Shown here piece by piece: positions 6,420-10,450 of a stretch of DNA of 10,450 nucleotides (position 1 is its first letter; each line of letters begins with the position of its first letter). The translations under genes and the position numbers were made by a program. Source of the DNA: JANMEB01 sp041740495 (GTDB lineage Bacteria > Planctomycetota > Planctomycetia > Pirellulales > Pirellulaceae); assembly GCA_041740495.1 (NCBI GenBank), contig JBGSLW010000017.1, forward strand, positions 1 through 10,450, read 5' to 3'. The notes below the pieces were generated by a model. The model was not told where the DNA came from, did not search any database, and worked only from the letters and a program-made list of their open reading frames with translations.

Positions 6420-7667
6420 TTACTTGTCAACTCGCTCGATGCGCAGATCGTCGAAGCCGGCGCGACCGACGGCGCCGAACAGGCCGATGCGGAGAATGGC
6501 CTCCCGAGCTTTCTCGGGGACCCGTTCCTCTCGTTGAAAATGCTGCCAGCCCATCGTCCCGCGGAACGGACCGAGGTACGTGGTCCCCAGGTCGCGCCGA
6601 TCCTCGTCGTAGAAGGTAATCGCGATCATCGGCAGATCGTTGAACTCGGTCGGCCGCACGTTGTCGCAACGAACCGCCCCGGAGTACTTGAGTCGTTTCA
6701 CTTGAGTTCCATCGATCGAGAACCCTTGCATCAAGTGGGCGGGGGCCAGCGGTTCGCTGTTCTCGAACTGGACGAAGTGCAGGCCGTTGGGTGCGAGTTG
6801 ATCTTGGACGACTTCGATTTGTCGTTGGTAATACCAGCCTGGGACATGACCGTTTTCGGGAAGCGATTCTTCAAAGTCGCCGTTGAGCAGCGTCGGTTTC
6901 GTCGCGTCGGGCAAGACGTGACGATCCGATTCGGCCTGGCCGGTCATCGGGACGAAGAGCGTGGGTTGCAACGCCTCCGTTTCCAGCTCGCCCTGCTTTT
7001 TCCGCATCAGCGTCAATGTCTGCTGATGCCGCTCGCCGACCGGGATGATCATCAAGCCCCCTTCGGCCAACTGATCGACGAGCGGCTGCGGAACCGATTC
7101 GGGCGAGCAGGTTACGATGATTTTGTCGAAAGGAGCGTGCTGCGGCCAGCCCAAGAAACCATCGCCGATCTTGACGTGCACGTTGCCGTACTTCAGTCGC
7201 TTTAAAGTCCGCTCGGCCCGCAGTCCCAACGGCTCGACGATTTCAATCGTATACACCTCGCGAACCAGCGGGCTGAGAACCGCGGCCTGGTAGCCGCTCC
7301 CCGTCCCGATCTCCAAGACCTTGTCATCGGGTTGCGGATCGAGCGATTCGGTCATGTACGCCACGATAAACGGGGAGGAGATCGTTTGCGCCTCGCCGAT
7401 CGGGATTCCGGCATCGAGGTACGCCTTCGACTGCACATCGCGCGGCATGAACTCGTGTCGCGGAGTCGATTCCATCGACGTCAGGACCCGTTCGTTCTTG
7501 ACCCCGGCCCCACGGACATAGAGGTCGACCATTTTTTTGCGAAGAGCGGCGTGTTCGGCTGCCGATTGCCCGCAGGCGATCGAAGCGGAGACCAGACCGA
7601 ATCCGATCACCAGGCCGAGGTACGTCAAGGACTTCTGCCGCCGTTGTTTGCTGTGAAGACTTGCCAT
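6420..7667 (-). CDS. Exported protein-L-isoaspartate O-methyltransferase-like protein with C-terminal jelly-roll domain
   Basis: The central region (about 40-235) is a PCMT domain. This family uses SAM to methylate L-isoaspartyl residues and start repair of aged proteins. Visible motifs are RGAGVKNERVL (52-62), PRHEFMP (69-75), PIGEAQTISSPF (89-100), the SAM loop VLEIGTGSGYQAAVL (117-131), EIV (142-144), GDG (168-170), FDKIIVT (180-186) and GGLMIIPVGE. Two features are unusual. The N-terminus (LTYLGLVIGFGLVSASIACGQS after a basic stretch) looks like a signal peptide or anchor. About 155 extra residues follow the PCMT domain, beginning LLNGDFEE and ending FDDLRIERV; the NGDFE opening and FDD(I/L) end are typical of galactose-binding-like/CBM jelly rolls. 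At 415 residues it is about twice the usual PCMT length. Cys32 follows SIA, a poor lipobox. The ATG at 7665-7667 gives the signal peptide at the very N-terminus, though without a clear Shine-Dalgarno. The PCMT fold is firm; activity outside the cytosol is uncertain. Confidence 0.88.
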   Translation of the reverse strand: MASLHSKQRRQKSLTYLGLVIGFGLVSASIACGQSAAEHAALRKKMVDLYVRGAGVKNERVLTSMESTPRHEFMPRDVQSKAYLDAGIPIGEAQTISSPFIVAYMTESLDPQPDDKVLEIGTGSGYQAAVLSPLVREVYTIEIVEPLGLRAERTLKRLKYGNVHVKIGDGFLGWPQHAPFDKIIVTCSPESVPQPLVDQLAEGGLMIIPVGERHQQTLTLMRKKQGELETEALQPTLFVPMTGQAESDRHVLPDATKPTLLNGDFEESLPENGHVPGWYYQRQIEVVQDQLAPNGLHFVQFENSEPLAPAHLMQGFSIDGTQVKRLKYSGAVRCDNVRPTEFNDLPMIAITFYDEDRRDLGTTYLGPFRGTMGWQHFQREERVPEKAREAILRIGLFGAVGRAGFDDLRIERVDK

Positions 7668-7723
7668 ATTCGTACCGCTTTCGCCTCGTGAAACGAGTTA
7701 ATTCGATCGACAGCGTGCAACCG

Positions 7724-7729
7724 ATTATA
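7724..7729 (-). promoter_or_regulatory. Candidate -10 box for the pcm-like gene
   Basis: Read on the - strand this is a perfect TATAAT, about 57 bases upstream of the pcm-like ATG in the divergent intergenic region. No good -35 hexamer lies 16-18 bases further upstream. It rests on one hexamer in otherwise GC-rich DNA, so it is only a candidate. Confidence 0.3.
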
Positions 7730-7816
7730 GCTCATGGAGGTCGGTGGATAGCGCCGGTGGTTTTGGCGTGTGCTACCATGACCGCACTCCGGATCGAATT
7801 GGGCGGCTGGCGGACA

Positions 7817-8620
7817 ATGATGGCGGAAGCTGAATCTCGACTGACGATGGCCTTCGTTGCGCCCCTGGTCGTCTTCCTGTTGATCAGCACCTTCGAGCCG
7901 AAGTTCTCCGGGGACGATCGGTTTTCGCATCCGGCGGCGACGACCGCCGTGGACCAGGGGCCTTCCGTCACGGAACGACAGTCCCCTGCCCCACTATCGA
8001 GGTCGGCCGTCGCCAAGACCCACCGCTACCTGGCGTTCGTTTGGTTGAAGTTGTTGATCGTCGGCGGGATGTTGGTCTATTTTGCTCCCACGTATCGGCG
8101 GATTGCAGGCAATGTAAGTCTCGCCGCGATTCCGGTCGGCGTGGTTGGCTTTTTTCTCTGGATCGGCCTTTGCCAGGTGGGGCTCGAGCAGACGCTCGCA
8201 GCGCGATTGGGTTGGGGAGCACAAGTCGCCGCGACGCGCAGCCATTTCGACCCGTACGTGGCATTTCCAGCCCCGCTGGGTAGGGGTTTGTTCCTGTTTG
8301 CGCGGCTGACGTTGCTGGTCGTGCTTGTGCCGCTGGCGGAGGAACTTTTTCTGCGCGGATTTCTGATGCGTTATTTTCAGAACCCCGACTGGCCGCGGCA
8401 ATCGTTTTCGCAGTTTTCTTTCTGGCCGCTGGCGGCGGGGACGCTCTACGGCGTCCTGACCCATCCGGCCGAAGCCCTAGCCGCGGCGGCTTGGTTTAGC
8501 CTGATCACCTGGCTCATGGTCCGCACCGGCAGTTTCTGGAATTGCGTGATGGCCCACGCCGTGACGAATGGACTACTGGGTTTGTACGTGCTGCTGTACG
8601 CTCAATGGCAGCTGTGGTGA
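7817..8620 (+). CDS. CPBP/CAAX-protease-related intramembrane metalloprotease (exosortase-associated type)
   Basis: This is a multi-pass inner-membrane protein of 267 residues from the chosen start. CPBP/Abi proteases are intramembrane endopeptidases related to Rce1. The diagnostic motif is EELFLRGFLMR, with Glu175-Glu176 and Arg179. It is followed by THP (His216) and AHAVTN (His247, Asn251). Hydrophobic segments lie near 11-27, 74-90, 100-118, 156-174, 222-235 and 252-263. The WIGL..GLEQ segment, the LMR..PDW region and the end QWQLW resemble the CAAX prenyl protease-related family (TIGR03008) often seen with exosortase systems; no exosortase is in view. A Pro/Ser-rich loop (about 35-68) separates the first two membrane segments. 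The start is uncertain: the frame is open from 7661, with ATGs at 7778, 7817, 7820 and 7847. I prefer 7817, about ten residues before the first membrane segment. The 3' end overlaps the opposing ligase gene by 48 bases. Confidence 0.85.
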   Translation: MMAEAESRLTMAFVAPLVVFLLISTFEPKFSGDDRFSHPAATTAVDQGPSVTERQSPAPLSRSAVAKTHRYLAFVWLKLLIVGGMLVYFAPTYRRIAGNVSLAAIPVGVVGFFLWIGLCQVGLEQTLAARLGWGAQVAATRSHFDPYVAFPAPLGRGLFLFARLTLLVVLVPLAEELFLRGFLMRYFQNPDWPRQSFSQFSFWPLAAGTLYGVLTHPAEALAAAAWFSLITWLMVRTGSFWNCVMAHAVTNGLLGLYVLLYAQWQLW

Positions 8621-9973
8621 GGTCAAATTTGCCATCAATCCCAGAAACAGGAAGTAGAGCGAGCCGATGGCGGGCATGATCGAGACGTCGTGGAACATGC
8701 CGTTGACGATGTAGGCGACCAGAATCGCTCCGCCGACCAGACCGATCATGCCGGCGGGTCGCCCCCAGGCGACTCGCGTCAGTCGCCAGGCGGCGTGCGC
8801 GTAGGCGCCCCAGATCCCGACCAACAAAAGTACGCCGATCAAGCCGGTCTCGGTCAGGTAGGAGAGCACGACATTGTGTTGCATGTAGGGGAGCACTTTT
8901 TTCAGCGGTTCGTCGGTGACTTGTTGGTGGTAGAGCCGCTTGGCCGCCGAATACTGACCGAAGCCATGTCCGACGACCGGCTTGTCCAGGAACATCCGCC
9001 AGGCGACTTGGGCCAGCAACGGGCGTAAAGCAGCCGATTCGGACATGTCCTCTTCGCTGACGAATTTGTCTCGCTTGAACGAGTTCAGATTGCTACCTGC
9101 GACCGCGAAAAGTCCGGCCACCACCAGCGTGCCGCCGATCAGCAGCAATCCGCGCCCGCGGGTGCCGACGAACAACCATGCCGCGCCGGCGACCACCAGA
9201 ATCAATGTCAGCCAGACGCTGCGGGTGAGCGTCGCGTAGATCCCCAGCAGCGATGCCGCGATCACCGCCATCCACCACCATCGCCTCCGCAGATCGGTGG
9301 TGGAAACACACCAGGCGGCCGCGATCAATCCGGCGATCAGGAACGTTCCGTTGACGATCGGATTGAGGAAAGGCCCGCGGGCTCGGCCGTAGAATTCCGT
9401 GAAGTTCGGGTCGACGATATACCTTGGCCAGACCCAGGCATTCCACCCCCGCCATTCCGCAATTCCCGTGAGCGCCAGATAGGCCCCGAACCCCGCTGTG
9501 CCCCACAAGATCGCCCGCATATCCCGGTCGGCAAGCGGTGCAAAACGGGCGACCAGATAAAGTCCGAACGGCATCAAATTGAAAAACAGCAGACGCGACA
9601 GAGGCAAGCTGTCGCGGTCGCGAAAGTCGTGCGTTAACGTGCTGACCACCAAGGTGAGAAACAGTCCCAGCACCAGCCAATCCACCGGTTGCAGCGGTCG
9701 CAGCCGCCAGCGGCCCAACGACCATTGCCGGAACATCTCCAGCATCAGCAGACCCCACAGCAACCGGTCGATGGTGACCGGCAGCGGGCCGATTTTGCGA
9801 TTCCAGAACTCGTAGCCCCAGACCGCGCCGATCACCACCACCAGGAATGCCAACCAGGGGAGCCGGTCGGTCCAGGCCGATGGATGCCATGCGGGTCCGA
9901 TCCAGCCACGTTGGGCCGCCGCCAACAGCCAAACAGCCAGGCAAACGAGGGCGGTGGCAACAAGCGGCAACAT
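8573..9973 (-). CDS. O-antigen ligase/polymerase-like membrane protein (Wzy_C family)
   Basis: This 466-residue polytopic protein has about ten or more hydrophobic segments. Such proteins transfer or polymerise undecaprenyl-linked glycans on the periplasmic face of the inner membrane. The Wzy_C features are RGPFLNPIVNGTF (199-211), TLTRS (248-252) and a large periplasmic loop (about 291-370) with RPLLAQVAWRMFLDKPVVGHGFGQY. The motif HNVVLSYLTETGLIG (366-380) fits H[NSQ]x9Gxx[GTY], the established WaaL ligase signature, with His366 the expected catalytic histidine. The ATG at 9971-9973 starts directly into the first membrane helix (MLPLVATALVCLAVWLL). The partial gene upstream ends 30 bases away on the same strand, which suggests co-transcription. 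The substrate (O-antigen, exopolysaccharide or glycoprotein glycan) cannot be told; the family cannot be split into ligase and polymerase from sequence alone. Confidence 0.9.
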   Translation of the reverse strand: MLPLVATALVCLAVWLLAAAQRGWIGPAWHPSAWTDRLPWLAFLVVVIGAVWGYEFWNRKIGPLPVTIDRLLWGLLMLEMFRQWSLGRWRLRPLQPVDWLVLGLFLTLVVSTLTHDFRDRDSLPLSRLLFFNLMPFGLYLVARFAPLADRDMRAILWGTAGFGAYLALTGIAEWRGWNAWVWPRYIVDPNFTEFYGRARGPFLNPIVNGTFLIAGLIAAAWCVSTTDLRRRWWWMAVIAASLLGIYATLTRSVWLTLILVVAGAAWLFVGTRGRGLLLIGGTLVVAGLFAVAGSNLNSFKRDKFVSEEDMSESAALRPLLAQVAWRMFLDKPVVGHGFGQYSAAKRLYHQQVTDEPLKKVLPYMQHNVVLSYLTETGLIGVLLLVGIWGAYAHAAWRLTRVAWGRPAGMIGLVGGAILVAYIVNGMFHDVSIMPAIGSLYFLFLGLMANLTSPQLPLSVQQHVQTQ

Positions 9974-10003
9974 GTCTTTTTGTGGGCGGCGAAGGGTGGG
10001 CAG

Positions 10004-10450
10004 CTATCGGCGTGGCGCGGCGCTCGGTGAGTCCGCCACCAATTCGAACGGGAGTGGTTCGGCGGACATGGCGAATTGTCCGGTAGGCTTATCCGCCAAC
10101 CCGATATACAAGTGATAGGTTCCGGGTGGGAGTGCGGGGATCGTAGCGGGCAACACGACATACGCGGCAGACTCTGCGGACTGCGTCGAGTCTTCTCCGG
10201 CGGCGTAGGAGAGCTCGTGGACCACGCCTCCGTCGCGATTCTTGATGATCAGACTGCCGGTGAACTGCACTCGTCGCGGTTCGACCTTCTCCGCGGCAGC
10301 CTGCCGCGCGGCATCCTCGACCTCGCAATACACCAGGATTTTCTGGCCGCGGCGAAATCTGGCGGCGTCGGCCTGGTCGCAATCGCCTCGCGATCGTACC
10401 GCCCGACAGAAACACGGTTTGACGATCGACAGCCCCGCCGGCTCAGGGAT
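10004..10450 (-). CDS. C-terminal part of a conserved protein with a beta-sandwich-like end (partial, 5' end outside window)
   Basis: The frame is open from the right edge to the TAG at 10004-10006, giving 148 residues and no natural start. The GTG at 10331-10333 is internal, since coding-like sequence continues upstream. The fragment has alternating strands without a membrane segment: FRRGQKILVYCEVED, then RRVQFTGSLIIKNRDGGVV, YVVLPATIPALPPGTYHLYIG and a closing PLPFELV. This pattern suggests an Ig-like or CARDB-like beta-sandwich. From memory it resembles the end of a conserved planctomycete protein family of unknown function, in which a GQ-x-hLLYAEVEN segment precedes a PGxYxLxLxIxD segment; I could not test this. 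It lies 30 bases upstream of the O-antigen-ligase-like gene and is probably in the same operon, which hints at an envelope role. I do not assign a function. Confidence 0.75.
   Translation of the reverse strand: MPEPAGLSIVKPCFCRAVRSRGDCDQADAARFRRGQKILVYCEVEDAARQAAAEKVEPRRVQFTGSLIIKNRDGGVVHELSYAAGEDSTQSAESAAYVVLPATIPALPPGTYHLYIGLADKPTGQFAMSAEPLPFELVADSPSAAPRR

Noticed and set aside
6166..6537. 123-codon frame containing HSCGGRNP and SRLGMT
   Set aside because: This is the known false protein produced by translating the palindromic repeat; it overlaps the real genes on both sides.
3816..7205. 1129-codon open frame on the + strand opposite the S9 peptidase and pcm-like genes
   Set aside because: It lies antisense to two well-supported genes, crosses the REP-like element and their spacer, and its product is Arg/Gln/Asp-rich without any domain. 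Long stop-free shadow frames are expected in GC-rich genes.

Overview
The window looks like ordinary chromosome from a GC-rich, Gram-negative-type bacterium, most likely a planctomycete of the Pirellula/Rhodopirellula kind. I infer this from the mix of protein families: a glycine-rich tail typical of small RNA-binding proteins, a CAAX-protease-related membrane protein of the exosortase-associated type, a secreted S9D peptidase, an exported isoaspartyl-methyltransferase-like protein with a jelly-roll tail, and a C-terminal fragment resembling a planctomycete-type conserved protein. Most genes also lack a clear Shine-Dalgarno sequence. No tRNA, rRNA, CRISPR array, transposase or phage gene is visible.

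Layout. Bases 1-87 are the Gly-rich end of a gene entering from the left. Then, on the + strand, come an orphan soluble histidine kinase (242-991), ribF for FMN/FAD synthesis (1121-2047) and an NrnA-type DHH phosphoesterase (2291-3283). Each of the first three genes is followed by a hairpin with a T-rich tract, so they are probably separate transcripts. Bases 3284-3797 are a 514-base convergent gap with no convincing gene. The gap holds two 46-base hairpin-bearing repeats and a perfect 9-bp inverted repeat built on TGTACA. On the - strand follow an S9D (glutamyl endopeptidase-like) peptidase (3798-6218) and an exported PCMT-like methyltransferase (6420-7667). Between these two sits a REP/MITE-like palindromic element with CGTCATTCC ends. 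A divergent intergenic region (7668-7816) leads to the CPBP/CAAX-related intramembrane protease (+, about 7817-8620). Its 3' end overlaps, tail to tail, a Wzy_C/O-antigen-ligase-like gene on the - strand (8573-9973). A partial - strand gene runs off the right edge and probably forms an operon with the ligase (30-base gap).

How the genes fit together. ribF and nrnA are housekeeping genes: flavin cofactors, and recycling of nanoRNA and pAp. The right half is directed at the cell envelope: two exported proteins that would act on other proteins (cleavage, and possibly repair of damaged Asp), an intramembrane protease and a polysaccharide ligase. I see no coherent new defence or metabolic system. 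The most unusual items are the exported methyltransferase fusion and the repeats and candidate operators in the convergent gap.
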